Positions 1 to 8,974 of a DNA stretch of 64,000 nucleotides are shown here, piece by piece (within the stretch, counting starts at the first letter, position 1; each line of letters opens with the position of its first letter). The notes below the pieces were generated by a model that did no database searches, had not been told where the DNA came from, and saw nothing but the letters and a program-made list of their open reading frames with translations. This stretch comes from CAYRVF01 sp964427535. GTDB taxonomy: Bacteria > Chloroflexota > Ktedonobacteria > Ktedonobacterales > JADMIN01. The translations under genes were made by a program, and so were the position numbers. The stretch spans positions 1-64,000 of the forward strand of contig CAYRVF010000008.1 in NCBI GenBank assembly GCA_964427535.1, given 5' to 3'.

Positions 1-607
1 ACGCGATCACGCCGTCGCTCCGCCGCACGATAAAGTCGCCGGTCGTGGCCGCGACATTTTCGCGCTGCTCGCCCGCGACAGCATCCACGAATGCGATCTC
101 TGCGGATGGCGCGCGGAATCGCAGCGATGGACGGCGTCCCGCGCGTTCGAACCGCTGCCGCTCGCGCTGCGAGAGCGTGCGGCACGTGCCTGGATAACGC
201 GGAGCTGTGTCGGGTCCGTGAGGTGCGCTCGCGAGCTGGGCCAACTCGGCGCGTGTGCAGTAACACGGGTAGACGAGCTGCTTCGCCCGCAGACGCGCGA
301 GCGCCGCGTCGTAGAGCGCCCCACGTTGGCTCTGCATGTACGGACCCAGTGGGCCGCCCATATCGGGCCCTTCGTCCCAGTCCAGGCCGAGCCAGCGGAG
401 GTCGTCGAGCATCGTCTGAGACGCCCCAGGCCGGGTGCGTGGCCTGTCGAGGTCTTCGACGCGCAGCGCGAAGGCGCCGCCTTGAGCGCGCGCGAACAGC
501 CACGCCAGCAGCGCGGTGCGAAGATTCCCGAGGTGGAGCGCGCCCGTCGGCGAGGGAGCATAACGGCCGCGTACATGACCAGGTGAGGACTGATCTGCTG
601 CGCTCAT
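1..607 (-). CDS. gluQRS: Glutamyl-Q tRNA(Asp) synthetase, C-terminus outside window
   Basis: Class I synthetase-like enzyme that activates glutamate and attaches it to queuosine in tRNA-Asp. The visible 202 residues start at ATG 607 (MSAADQ) and carry the class I signature PSPTGALHLGNLRTAL, the segment ALRVEDLDRPR, and a zinc site built from CYC plus YPGTC, which is typical of GluQRS. The gene runs off the left edge of the window. Its start overlaps the maf stop by four bases (ATGA, 604-607), so the two are probably translationally coupled. The family assignment is firm because the zinc motif and the compact N-terminus match GluQRS rather than full-length GltX, although the missing end prevents a length check. 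Confidence 0.88.
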   Translation of the reverse strand, partial: MSAADQSSPGHVRGRYAPSPTGALHLGNLRTALLAWLFARAQGGAFALRVEDLDRPRTRPGASQTMLDDLRWLGLDWDEGPDMGGPLGPYMQSQRGALYDAALARLRAKQLVYPCYCTRAELAQLASAPHGPDTAPRYPGTCRTLSQRERQRFERAGRRPSLRFRAPSAEIAFVDAVAGEQRENVAATTGDFIVRRSDGVIA

Positions 608-1320
608 GGGGAGGATGTCCGGCGGACGTCCACGACATGTATGCCATCAGAAGGCGGAAACGGCGGGCGGCACAGCGGCGACCACGGGCACGGCGGAGAT
701 GCGTGGCTGTTGGGTAGGTGCGGCGCTCCCAGCTTCACCTGCGCCAGCAGCAGCGTGACCAGGCAGATCGGCAGGCCGATGACGCCGAGGTGGCACCCAG
801 CCAGCGACTCCACCGGCATGAACGACGGATGTTGGATGGAGTAGCTGCCCGCCTTATCGAGCGGATCGCCGGTCGCGACGTATTGCTCGACCTCGTCGTC
901 GCTGTAGTCGCGCATGCGCACACGGGTAGCGGCAGTGGCCGAGAGAACCGTGCGCCAGTCCGTCGGAGCGACGGCCACACCGGTCGCGACGACGTGCTCG
1001 CGGCCACGCAGCGAGCGGAGCATCGAGATCGCGTCTTCAGTATCCAGTGGTTTGGCGAGGGACTTCCCATCCAGCAGCACGGTCGTGTCAGCGGCCAGAA
1101 CGATGCCGTCCTCTCCGGCGTCACGCAGATGTGTGACGGCGGCAACCGCCTTCTCGCGCGCAAGGTACTCACCGAGGTGATCGAGCGGGCCGATGTACTC
1201 GGCGGAAAGGGCATCCTCGTCGATCGGGACGGGAAAGAGCGTGAACCGGATGCCTGCCTCGGCGAGCAACTGGCGACGGCGCGGCGAGGTGGAGGCCAGA
1301 TAGATTGTACGCGCCGTCAT
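604..1320 (-). CDS. maf: Maf-family nucleotide pyrophosphatase
   Basis: Maf proteins hydrolyse non-canonical or methylated nucleoside triphosphates (dTTP/UTP or m7GTP classes) to monophosphates and keep them out of nucleic acids. The 238-residue product starts MTARTIYLASTSPRRR, with the conserved SxSPRR phosphate-binding motif, followed by LAADTTVLLDG (the D-T-x-V catalytic region) and DKAGSYSIQ (the KAGxYxIQ motif). An upstream in-frame start exists, but ATG 1320 fits the family. The last 30 or so residues are proline-rich and look non-conserved. It overlaps its upstream neighbour at 1317-1320 and its downstream neighbour at 604-607, both by ATGA, forming a tight three-gene operon. Confidence 0.93.
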   Translation of the reverse strand: MTARTIYLASTSPRRRQLLAEAGIRFTLFPVPIDEDALSAEYIGPLDHLGEYLAREKAVAAVTHLRDAGEDGIVLAADTTVLLDGKSLAKPLDTEDAISMLRSLRGREHVVATGVAVAPTDWRTVLSATAATRVRMRDYSDDEVEQYVATGDPLDKAGSYSIQHPSFMPVESLAGCHLGVIGLPICLVTLLLAQVKLGAPHLPNSHASPPCPWSPLCRPPFPPSDGIHVVDVRRTSSP

Positions 1321-2663
1321 GCCATCGCCTCCAGCGCGACGACGTTCTCGATGTGAGCCGTCTGCGGGAACATGTCGAGTGGCTGCACAGACCGCACGCG
1401 ATACGCTCCCGTCTGCAGGCACAGGTACGCGAGGTCGCGCGCGAGTGTGTCGGGGTCGCAGGAGACGTAGACGACATGCGGCACACGCCGGGCGACCAAT
1501 GCGTCGAGCACCGGACGCTGGCATCCTGCGCGTGGCGGGTCGATCACCAGCCCGTCAAGGCGCTCAGTGATATCCGGAAGTATGTCCTCGACTTTGGCTT
1601 GCACAATCTCGACATTCGCAACGTCGCGAAGGTTATAACGCGCGTCGCGAATGGCGCTCGCCGATTCCTCGATTGCCAACACGCGACCGGCTCCCGGTGC
1701 GAGCAGCCGGGCGAACGTGCCCACCCCACAGTAGGCGTCCACGAGCGTCACAGCGCGGCCGGACGGAAGTGCCTGCCGTACCAGCCGCGCCATCTCGTTG
1801 GCCTGCGCGGAGTTGGTCTGGAAGAACGAGCTCGGGCGGATGCGGAAGCGTGCTCCGGCGATCTCCTCCTCGATGGCGTCGTCGTGGACCTCGATGCCGA
1901 GGTTTTCCACACGTCGACGTTGCTCATCGGTGGGGGCGGGCTGGAGCACTATCTGGCCGGTCGCGGTGCCGTAGCGCAGCAATACCTGTGGCTGGGGCAG
2001 GGCGTCGTTCGCGAGTGTCGCTAACGCGGCGTTGATGTGCTCATCGGCAATGGGGCAGTTGACCAGCGGCAGTACGCGTCGGGTGCCACGCGCGGTCAGG
2101 CCAGACTGCCCCTCGCGATTGACCGAGAAGCGCATATGATTGCGATAGTGCCACGGATCACCCGCGCCGAGCATGGGCAGCACAGGAGGATCAGCGAACC
2201 CCGCCGCGCGCAGCGTCGCCGCCACCCGCTGCGTCTTCCACGCGAGCTGTGAGGGGTAGGGCATGTGCTGGAGCTGGCAACCACCACACTCGCCGAAGAC
2301 GGGGCACGGCGGCGCGACGCGCTCGGCGGCAGGCTCGATCACCCGCACCAAATGAGATGTAGGCGGAGGAGTGTGACGCGCCCGCTTGCGCTCAGGCCGG
2401 GGCAAGCGCCAGCGCAGCTCGATTTCCACCAGCTCACCGGGCAGCGCGCCGATGCAGCCGAGCTCCTCCGCTGGGGGTGGTACGCGATCTGGGGTGCTGT
2501 ACACGGCAAGCATCTCGTCGTCGCCTGGCGTCGCGGTCGCGCGGACGACACGTCCGCGGGCCTCTCCGGTGAGCGCGATGTGCGTGATGCGCACGAGATA
2601 TCGACCCCGGACAAACGTGGCGAATTGCGGTGGCGGAGAAGCGGGTAGCACCGGTGCGAACAT
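1317..2663 (-). CDS. 23S rRNA/tRNA (uracil-5-)-methyltransferase, TrmA/RlmD family
   Basis: SAM-dependent RNA m5U methyltransferase of the TrmA/RlmCD class. Of 448 residues, the N-terminal third holds a TRAM-like region and the iron-sulfur motif C120-x5-C126-GGC129, with a fourth candidate cysteine in LVNCPI. The SAM-binding part includes VDAYCGVGTFA, and IDPPRAGC and VYVSCDP hold the catalytic cysteine region. Which uracil is methylated cannot be read from sequence. The ATG at 2663 has AAGAAGG directly against it with no spacer, so an internal GTG at 2594 is a possible alternative start. The gene ends inside the maf start codon (ATGA). Confidence 0.9.
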   Translation of the reverse strand: MFAPVLPASPPPQFATFVRGRYLVRITHIALTGEARGRVVRATATPGDDEMLAVYSTPDRVPPPAEELGCIGALPGELVEIELRWRLPRPERKRARHTPPPTSHLVRVIEPAAERVAPPCPVFGECGGCQLQHMPYPSQLAWKTQRVAATLRAAGFADPPVLPMLGAGDPWHYRNHMRFSVNREGQSGLTARGTRRVLPLVNCPIADEHINAALATLANDALPQPQVLLRYGTATGQIVLQPAPTDEQRRRVENLGIEVHDDAIEEEIAGARFRIRPSSFFQTNSAQANEMARLVRQALPSGRAVTLVDAYCGVGTFARLLAPGAGRVLAIEESASAIRDARYNLRDVANVEIVQAKVEDILPDITERLDGLVIDPPRAGCQRPVLDALVARRVPHVVYVSCDPDTLARDLAYLCLQTGAYRVRSVQPLDMFPQTAHIENVVALEAMA

Positions 2664-2740
2664 CCTTCTTGTGAGCAGGGAATCGGTCGCCGTACCTTCC
2701 TGGATCTGGCGACTGAGACATCGCGCTTAGCGCAGGAAAG

Positions 2741-2762
2741 CATGGTAGTTGAGTATACCATG
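2741..2762. promoter_or_regulatory. Inverted repeat between rRNA methyltransferase gene and glpD
   Basis: CATGGTA, eight bases, TACCATG form a 7-bp perfect inverted repeat in the divergent intergenic region. On the minus strand the right part reads TGGTATACT, an extended -10-like element for the methyltransferase operon. On the plus strand a TACAAT (2791-2796) could be the glpD -10, without a clear -35. An operator role is inference. Confidence 0.35.
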
Positions 2763-2883
2763 CAACATGTCCGCCGCTGCCCAGGCGCACTACAATACGG
2801 GAGAGTCGCGCTTCTGGTGTCGCTGGGGACGAGCAAGGGTGGCGGTCCCCCTCGGGCGCGCGGCGAAGTGGGAGAGGTTCTCT

Positions 2884-4632
2884 ATGGACGAGCAGACACA
2901 ACTCTCGGCGGCATTCCGACAGGAGGCGCTGGAGCAGATGAGCCGGGAGCCGCTGGATGTGCTGGTGATCGGCGGTGGCATCACCGGCGCGGGCATCGCG
3001 CTGGACGCGGCCGCGCGTGGGTATCGCGTCGGACTCGTGGAGCGGAGCGATTTTGCCAGCGGCACGAGCAGCGCGGCGACGAAGCTGGTGCATGGCGGTA
3101 TCCGCTATCTGCCGCAGCTCGACGTCGCGCTCGTCCGTGAGGCACTGATCGAGCGCGGGCGTCTGCTGCGGAACGCGCCGCATCTCGTTCACCCGCTGGC
3201 GTTTGTGTTGCCGTTGTATGCGAGCTCGCGCCGTCCTGTGGGGCTGCCTGTCGCGCCTCCCAGTGGGATCGGGCTGAGCCTGATTCTTGACGCTGGGCTG
3301 TTGACGTATGACATCCTGGCCGGTCGCCAGAATGTGGCGCCGCACCGGCACATCTCGCGCGACGACGTGATGCGCCGTGAGCCTGTCTTGATGCCGGACG
3401 GCCTCAAAACCGGCTTCATCTACTACGATGCCCAGACCAACGACACTCGACTGACGATGGCCGTGCTGCGGACCGCGGCGGCGCATGGGGCGTTGCTCGC
3501 GAATTATGCCGAGGCTGTGCGCTTCGAGCATGAGGGAGACCGGCTCTCGGGCGTGCGCGTGCGAGAGACGCGAGCGGGCGATGCCGAAGTGACGGTTCGC
3601 GCGCGGCACGTCGTGAACGCGACGGGCGTGTGGGCCGAGCAGACTGAGCGCCTGAGCGACGGCGCGTCGCGCCTGACGATTGCTCCAAGCAGGGGCACGC
3701 ATCTTGTCTTCCACCGCGAGACGTTAGACATCGGCGACGAAGCGGTGGTGCTGCCGGAAACTGAGGATGGCCGCATCATCTTCCTGGTGCCGTGGCTTTC
3801 CAGTGTGATCGTCGGCACGACCGACACGGAGGTCGAAGAGATCGACTCCCCCCGCGCGACAGACGACGACATCGACTACCTGCTGGAGCACCTGAACCGC
3901 TCGATTCGGACGCCGGTGTCGCGTGCCGACATCGTTTCGACATACGCGGGCAACCGGCCACTGGTGCACCTGCGCGCGCAGACGGGTGCGGCGTCGCACC
4001 TCTCGCGATCGCACGCCATCGTCGAGGCGCCCGATGGGCTGATCACGATATCCGGCGGCAAGCTCACGACGTACCGCCAGATGGCCGAGGACGTGATGGA
4101 TCGCATCGACCGGCGCGACGGACGCGACACCTGGCATCCGACCCGCAATCTGAAACTGGTCGGCGCAACACGGCTTGCCGAGGCACGTGAACGTGTTCGT
4201 CTACGGGCGCTCGATCTGGGTCTCACCTCAGCGGAGGTTACCCACCTGCTGAATGGGTACGGCGACGAGACGCCTGCTCTGCTTGACCTCATCGCCGCCG
4301 AGCCAGAGTTGCGGCTTCCGCTCGCCGCTGGTCTACCATATTTGCGTGCGGAGGTGGTGCACGCGGTTCGCGACGAGCTGGCGCTGACGGTCGAGGACGT
4401 GCTGGCCCGGCGCACGCGCATGTCGCTGGAGGACGCCACACGCGGCGTGGATGCGGTGCACACCGTTGCCGAGCTGATGGCACGCGAGCTTGGCTGGACC
4501 GCGGAACAGGAGGCGCGGCAGGTCGTCGAGTATGCCAGGTACGCCGAAGAGCAGGCAGGTCCGCTGCGCAGTTTGCTCGCCGAGCGCCTGCATCAGCAAC
4601 GCACAAGTGAAGCCGCCGAGCTGGAGGTGTAG
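2884..4632 (+). CDS. glpD: FAD-dependent glycerol-3-phosphate dehydrogenase
   Basis: Oxidises sn-glycerol-3-phosphate to dihydroxyacetone phosphate at the membrane and passes electrons to quinone. The 582-residue product has the FAD-binding Rossmann motif VIGGGITGAGIALDAA near residue 25, then the GlpD signature SGTSSAATKLVHGGIRYL, the substrate-domain segment VVGTTDTEV, and the C-terminal helical DAO_C domain. ATG 2884 (MDEQTQL) is preferred over an in-frame start 135 bases upstream because GGGAGAGG lies at the right distance. It stands alone on the plus strand, convergent with the following gene, so its control is local. No glycerol kinase or facilitator gene is in view. Confidence 0.93.
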   Translation: MDEQTQLSAAFRQEALEQMSREPLDVLVIGGGITGAGIALDAAARGYRVGLVERSDFASGTSSAATKLVHGGIRYLPQLDVALVREALIERGRLLRNAPHLVHPLAFVLPLYASSRRPVGLPVAPPSGIGLSLILDAGLLTYDILAGRQNVAPHRHISRDDVMRREPVLMPDGLKTGFIYYDAQTNDTRLTMAVLRTAAAHGALLANYAEAVRFEHEGDRLSGVRVRETRAGDAEVTVRARHVVNATGVWAEQTERLSDGASRLTIAPSRGTHLVFHRETLDIGDEAVVLPETEDGRIIFLVPWLSSVIVGTTDTEVEEIDSPRATDDDIDYLLEHLNRSIRTPVSRADIVSTYAGNRPLVHLRAQTGAASHLSRSHAIVEAPDGLITISGGKLTTYRQMAEDVMDRIDRRDGRDTWHPTRNLKLVGATRLAEARERVRLRALDLGLTSAEVTHLLNGYGDETPALLDLIAAEPELRLPLAAGLPYLRAEVVHAVRDELALTVEDVLARRTRMSLEDATRGVDAVHTVAELMARELGWTAEQEARQVVEYARYAEEQAGPLRSLLAERLHQQRTSEAAELEV

Positions 4633-4639
4633 GAAGAAC

Positions 4640-4680
4640 CTCTCCCCCAACCCCCTCCCCTTGGAGGGGAGGGGCCGTGA
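4640..4680. repeat. C-rich intergenic hairpin repeat, copy 1
   Basis: CCCCTCCCC (4652-4660), TTGGA, GGGGAGGGG (4666-4674) form a 9-bp perfect stem just after glpD. A related element with stem CCCCTTCCC/GGGAAGGGG lies at 37814-37835. Both are preceded by runs of C with AACCCC. No T-run follows, so it is not an ordinary intrinsic terminator, though it could still slow transcription between the convergent genes. Confidence 0.7.
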
Positions 4681-4790
4681 GGCGAAGGACGTTTCCAAGG
4701 GCAACGGACAAGGCGCATCATCCCGGCGGGACAGTTCCATGTCGATCTTTTGGGGGCGAGGCATATGTCGCCCGCCCGTCCCGGCTGCCA

Positions 4791-6959
4791 CTATCCCAAC
4801 GCGGGACATGTAGGGGGTGCCGTGGCATTAGCCGTGTCGTAGTGGCCTGTGGCGGCATGCAGATCGGGCAGGCGCGGGCGATCGGCGAGAAAGCGCAAGG
4901 GACCGGCGGTGATGAGCTGCGGCATGGCGGGTGTGGGTGCGCCGCGCACGCCCAGCGTAGGGAGAGCGCCGGTCTGCGAGGCGCACACGGCGGATGTGGA
5001 GGCGTTGACCCAGGTGAAGAGGGTCTCGCCGGCCAACCACCGCGAGGGTGAGCAGGCCACCTCGTCGGTGCCGCTGCTGAAGGCGAATGTCATCGGCTGC
5101 GCGCCGATGGGCGTCGAGTCGAGCACCTGCCAGCGGAGTCGTAGCCGGTCGGGGCTCGTACGCGCAGCCGCGACCAGCCGGATTGCCGCGCCATCGCTGC
5201 TGTACGTGACAGGCGGAATAGGGTCTTCGCCCGCGAGCAGCGATGGCGGCGCGGTGACGCGATAGGCGTCCAGCCCTGGTCCGCCTGGCAGCGAGATCGT
5301 GGCGGCATGAGTTGCGCCAGGGAGCTGGGCCAGTTGATCGGCCATGCGCGAACTGGGTGCGGCTGAGACGTGCAGTGAGGTGATTCCGGCAGGCGGGAGC
5401 AGCAGACAATCGGCAGTGTCGCTCTGGCGGTCAGAATGTTCGCCCACCAGCAGATAGGTGAGCTGCGACTGATAGCGCTCGGCAAATGGCAGGTCAACAT
5501 ATACCTGTGACGCGCCCGCGCTGGCGGCCAGCTGTGTGATGCGAGCGCTGGCATTGACGAGTGCGCTGGCACCATACCCATAGCCGTCGGTGGCCGTGAA
5601 GCTGCCCGAGGCGAGCGCTGCAGTGTAGCCGTTGGCGATGACCGCCTGCGCAAGGGTCAGCGCGCTGACGGCCACGACCGCGAGCAGACTAACGGCGACT
5701 TGCGCATACTGGCTCAAGCTCGGCCGTAGCCGGCTAGCGAGACGGGTGATGCCTGCCACGGTGACCACCAGCGGCAGACTCGCCACGATGAACACCGCTG
5801 GATACAGCATGAGCAGGTAGTGTGTATAGACCGGGCTGGCATGACGGACGAGTGCCACCACCGGTACACAGACCCACAGCCAGAGCAACAGGTCTGCCCG
5901 CCAGCGAGCATCGCCTTTGAGCGTGCGCCACGCGGCAGGTATCCGCTGGCGACGAGATGAAAGAGCGACGGTGAGATACCACGCTCGGACCGTACGCACG
6001 ATCAGCGCTGCCGTGAGATAGGCCAGCCCGAGGAGGAACAGCCAGACGACAATCTGGGTGATCGAGAGACGCAAAGGCGTAAGGCTCGTGTAGGTACTTT
6101 GTTGGCCGATACTCCCGCTATCAGGACCACCGAGGATTCCTGTGAGGGCAGTGAACGCGGCGCCGTCCACCACCGCCGGATGGTGACCGATGCCCCGCAA
6201 GAAGCCGACATCGTAGACCGAGCTGGCGAGCTCCCAGGCAAGCGTGGGCAGCGCCAGGACGCAGACCGCCACGACGACGAGCGCGACGTCGAACCGTCGC
6301 GGCGGACGTGGCGCGAGTAGCAGCCCGGCGAGTGACGCGACTCCGAGCGTGAGTGTGGTCGGGTGCAATTGCACCATGCACGCCAGAATGAGCACATGCG
6401 GCAGAAACCACCGGCGCGATCCTCGAATGCATCCGGCGTAGAGCGTCAGCGCCCAGAGCACCGCGAGTGGCGCGATGTAGTTCTGTTGCCAGAGAAACCG
6501 GCTGTAGTTCACCGCTGCCGGTGCGGTAGCGAAGAGCGCGGTGGCGAGGATGGCGGTGAGCCGGCCAAAGTAGCGGTTGGTGAAGATGTAGCAGAGCGCG
6601 ACGCCGAGGGCGTTCCACAGCGCGAGGGCGGCGACGGGATAGAGCGGATTGCGGCTGAACGCGGCGAATGGCATCAGGATATACACGCTGAGCGGCATAT
6701 TGAGAAACCCAATTGACGACGGAATGCCCGTCACCGGCAGGGCCGCACGGGTGAATGCCGACCGCGCCAGCGTCATCAGCTCCGCCTGATCGTCGAGAAA
6801 CTGGGTCGTGCCAAGCTGGTTCAGCCGCAAGAACGCGGCGACGACGAGCAGCAGCCAGAGCTCCCACCGTCCCAGCTCCGGGACACGTGCGAGCGCGGAG
6901 CGTAGGCCGTTTGTCGCGGTCGATATGTTCGCGGGCGCTTCCGTGTTGGCTGTCTTCAC
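4791..6959 (-). CDS. Multi-pass membrane glycosyltransferase, GT39/ArnT-like (GT-C fold)
   Basis: Integral membrane protein of about 722 residues from GTG 6959, which has GAGGAAGC upstream; an in-frame start at 7019 would add 20 residues. The N-terminal hydrophobic segment ELWLLLVVAAFLRL is followed by an early acidic loop FLDDQAELM, which resembles the catalytic acidic loop of polyprenyl-phosphate-sugar glycosyltransferases. About a dozen membrane segments fill residues 30-430. The last 250 residues are soluble and probably outside the cell. Such enzymes move a sugar from a lipid carrier to protein, lipid or glycan; the acceptor here is unknown. A second protein of this type is encoded at 23679-25322. 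Confidence 0.65.
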   Translation of the reverse strand: MKTANTEAPANISTATNGLRSALARVPELGRWELWLLLVVAAFLRLNQLGTTQFLDDQAELMTLARSAFTRAALPVTGIPSSIGFLNMPLSVYILMPFAAFSRNPLYPVAALALWNALGVALCYIFTNRYFGRLTAILATALFATAPAAVNYSRFLWQQNYIAPLAVLWALTLYAGCIRGSRRWFLPHVLILACMVQLHPTTLTLGVASLAGLLLAPRPPRRFDVALVVVAVCVLALPTLAWELASSVYDVGFLRGIGHHPAVVDGAAFTALTGILGGPDSGSIGQQSTYTSLTPLRLSITQIVVWLFLLGLAYLTAALIVRTVRAWYLTVALSSRRQRIPAAWRTLKGDARWRADLLLWLWVCVPVVALVRHASPVYTHYLLMLYPAVFIVASLPLVVTVAGITRLASRLRPSLSQYAQVAVSLLAVVAVSALTLAQAVIANGYTAALASGSFTATDGYGYGASALVNASARITQLAASAGASQVYVDLPFAERYQSQLTYLLVGEHSDRQSDTADCLLLPPAGITSLHVSAAPSSRMADQLAQLPGATHAATISLPGGPGLDAYRVTAPPSLLAGEDPIPPVTYSSDGAAIRLVAAARTSPDRLRLRWQVLDSTPIGAQPMTFAFSSGTDEVACSPSRWLAGETLFTWVNASTSAVCASQTGALPTLGVRGAPTPAMPQLITAGPLRFLADRPRLPDLHAATGHYDTANATAPPTCPALG

Positions 6960-7114
6960 GCTTCCTCGCCTGACCAGATGCGGTACTCGATATCCGGCCG
7001 CTGCGCAAGTGACGTGCATCTACGGTCTCGTCTCGGGCGGCCTGTGTCTGCGCGCGGCGCTACGGTTTTTCCTGACAATCCTACCGGAGGGCTGCCTGTC
7101 CGCATCTCGCGTGC

Positions 7115-8890
7115 CTACCACTCGAATGCCTGTGCGAGCGACGAGTGCGTGTAGCGGAGCAGCACGGGGCTGCCATGCGGGCACGCGGCGGGCGCCGCGA
7201 CGGTGTGGAGTTCAGAGAGCAGCGCTCGCTGCTCCGCAGGTGTGAGGATCTGGCCGCGACGAATGGCCGAGCGGCATGCGAGGGAAGCGCAGATGCTTTC
7301 CATCCATTGATCTGAGTCGATGGCGGCGTCGGCCAGCAGCGCCTCAGCGAAGGACGATGGCGACTGTCGAGCGCCGCTCACGCTGGGGACGGCGCGAATC
7401 AGAAACGCGCTTCCGCCGAACTCCTGGCAGCGCAACCCGAGCGTCGCGAGTTCATCGAGCCGTGAGGCAAGCAGCTCCGCTTGCAGGGGTGAGAGTTCGA
7501 CCAGCACCGGCTGGAGCAGGAGCTGCCCAGCACTCTCCGCCAGCTCGCCGTCGTGCAGGCTCGCGCGTTGGGCCATGAGACGCTCGTAGAGGATGCGCTC
7601 GTGGGCGCGGTGCTGATCGACGAGATAGAGATGGCCTTCGGGCGAGCGCGCGAGGATGAGCGTCGCATCGAATTGGCCGACCGGCTCCAGCGGAACGGTG
7701 GCGGGCGGGGTGCTGTCATGCTGGACGCCGAGGACGGCATCATAGGATATTGGGCGCTCGGCAAGGCGGCGTGTAGACCGGCGGCGCGGCGACGGCAGCG
7801 GGAGCTGTACCGGAGCGCCTAACGATCGCGTCCGGTGGGGCAAACCGGTCTTGGCGAGTGGAAGAGCGGCGCGACCGAGCGCATCATGTACTTGGCTCCG
7901 GAGCGCCGCAGCGATGCCGCCCTCGCCGCGGAGAAGCACCTCTGCTTTCGACGGATGCACGTTCGGGTCGAGGGTATCGGGAGGTACGGTGATGGCCACT
8001 GCGAGCAGCGGATGGCGACCCTTCCGCAGGAGCGGACGGTATCCGGCTTCGGCGGCGACGAGGAGCGGGCGATTTGTGACCGGGCGGCCATTCACGACGA
8101 CGACGACATAGTCGCGGTTCGGCATCGTGTGTGAGCGTCCCGCGACCGCGCCGGTAATGTCTATCCCCGCGGAGACGTCCGTCTGGAACAGTACGAGACT
8201 GCTTGCGACATCGGCGCCGTAGAGTGCCCGGAATGTGGCGGCAAGCCCGTCGCCGTGGGTCTGAAGTACGAGCGTGCCGTCGCTCACATAGGTAAACGAG
8301 ACGGCCGGATGGGCCAATGCATAGCCGCGCACCACCGCCAGCACTCGTGCGGCTTCGGCGGCGGGTCCGCGTAGCTGCGCCCGCCGCGAGGGGACCTCGG
8401 CAAACAACGAGCGGACGGCGACCGTCGTTCCGCGCGCACGTGGAGCGACATCCGTCTCGGACGGCCGTCCTGTTCGCAGGAGGAGCCGTGAGCCAAGGCC
8501 CTCGGCGGCTGTCGCGCTCGTCAGTTCCAACTCGGCAACGGCTGCAATGCTCGCCAGCGCCTCACCGCGAAAGCCAAGTGTGCCGATCGCGTCGAGATCG
8601 CGCAGTGTGCGCAGCTTGCTTGTAGTATGCGGCAGGCAGGCGATTTCGAGCTCGTCCGCCGGAATGCCCACACCGTCGTCGGCGACACGTATCAGGCGCA
8701 GTCCGCCGTCGCGCACCTCCACGCGGATGCTTGTCGCTCCGGCGTCGAGGGCGTTCTCGATCAGCTCGCGGACGACCGAAGCCGGCCGTTCGATGACCTC
8801 GCCAGCAGCGATGCGCTCCACCACTTCACCTGGCAGAGGTGCTACTTGTCGCGCGGCGCTCACGGCGACGTGTCCTGTCTGCTGTGCCAT
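7115..8890 (-). CDS. mutL: DNA mismatch repair protein MutL
   Basis: GHL ATPase that links mismatch recognition by MutS to strand incision. The N-terminal ATPase shows ELIENALDAGAT, DDGVGI, and TLGFRGEAL. The C-terminal part keeps the layout of a metal-dependent endonuclease, but with changed positions: DQHRAHERILYE where DQHA is usual, then ACRSAIRRGQ, CPHGSP where CPHGRP is usual, and a terminus ending FEW. The metal-binding D, H, E and C residues are still present, so nicking activity is plausible but not certain. The start at 8890 has GGAGGGAG 8 bases upstream. It lies 84 bases downstream of mutS and is probably co-transcribed with it. Confidence 0.95.
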   Translation of the reverse strand: MAQQTGHVAVSAARQVAPLPGEVVERIAAGEVIERPASVVRELIENALDAGATSIRVEVRDGGLRLIRVADDGVGIPADELEIACLPHTTSKLRTLRDLDAIGTLGFRGEALASIAAVAELELTSATAAEGLGSRLLLRTGRPSETDVAPRARGTTVAVRSLFAEVPSRRAQLRGPAAEAARVLAVVRGYALAHPAVSFTYVSDGTLVLQTHGDGLAATFRALYGADVASSLVLFQTDVSAGIDITGAVAGRSHTMPNRDYVVVVVNGRPVTNRPLLVAAEAGYRPLLRKGRHPLLAVAITVPPDTLDPNVHPSKAEVLLRGEGGIAAALRSQVHDALGRAALPLAKTGLPHRTRSLGAPVQLPLPSPRRRSTRRLAERPISYDAVLGVQHDSTPPATVPLEPVGQFDATLILARSPEGHLYLVDQHRAHERILYERLMAQRASLHDGELAESAGQLLLQPVLVELSPLQAELLASRLDELATLGLRCQEFGGSAFLIRAVPSVSGARQSPSSFAEALLADAAIDSDQWMESICASLACRSAIRRGQILTPAEQRALLSELHTVAAPAACPHGSPVLLRYTHSSLAQAFEW

Positions 8891-8974
8891 CGTACGGTCT
8901 CCCTCCGGATCGGCGCCCTCGCTCGGACGGCCACGCCGCCGCGGACTCCGATGTGTGCGCTCGTCTGGCTCAGT

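Noticed and set aside
604..717. Plus-strand open frames at the left edge
   Set aside because: They are antisense to the continuous GluQRS and Maf frames, which carry clear motifs.
2434..3714. Long minus-strand open frame across the glpD start
   Set aside because: It spans the divergent promoter region and is antisense to conserved glpD motifs.
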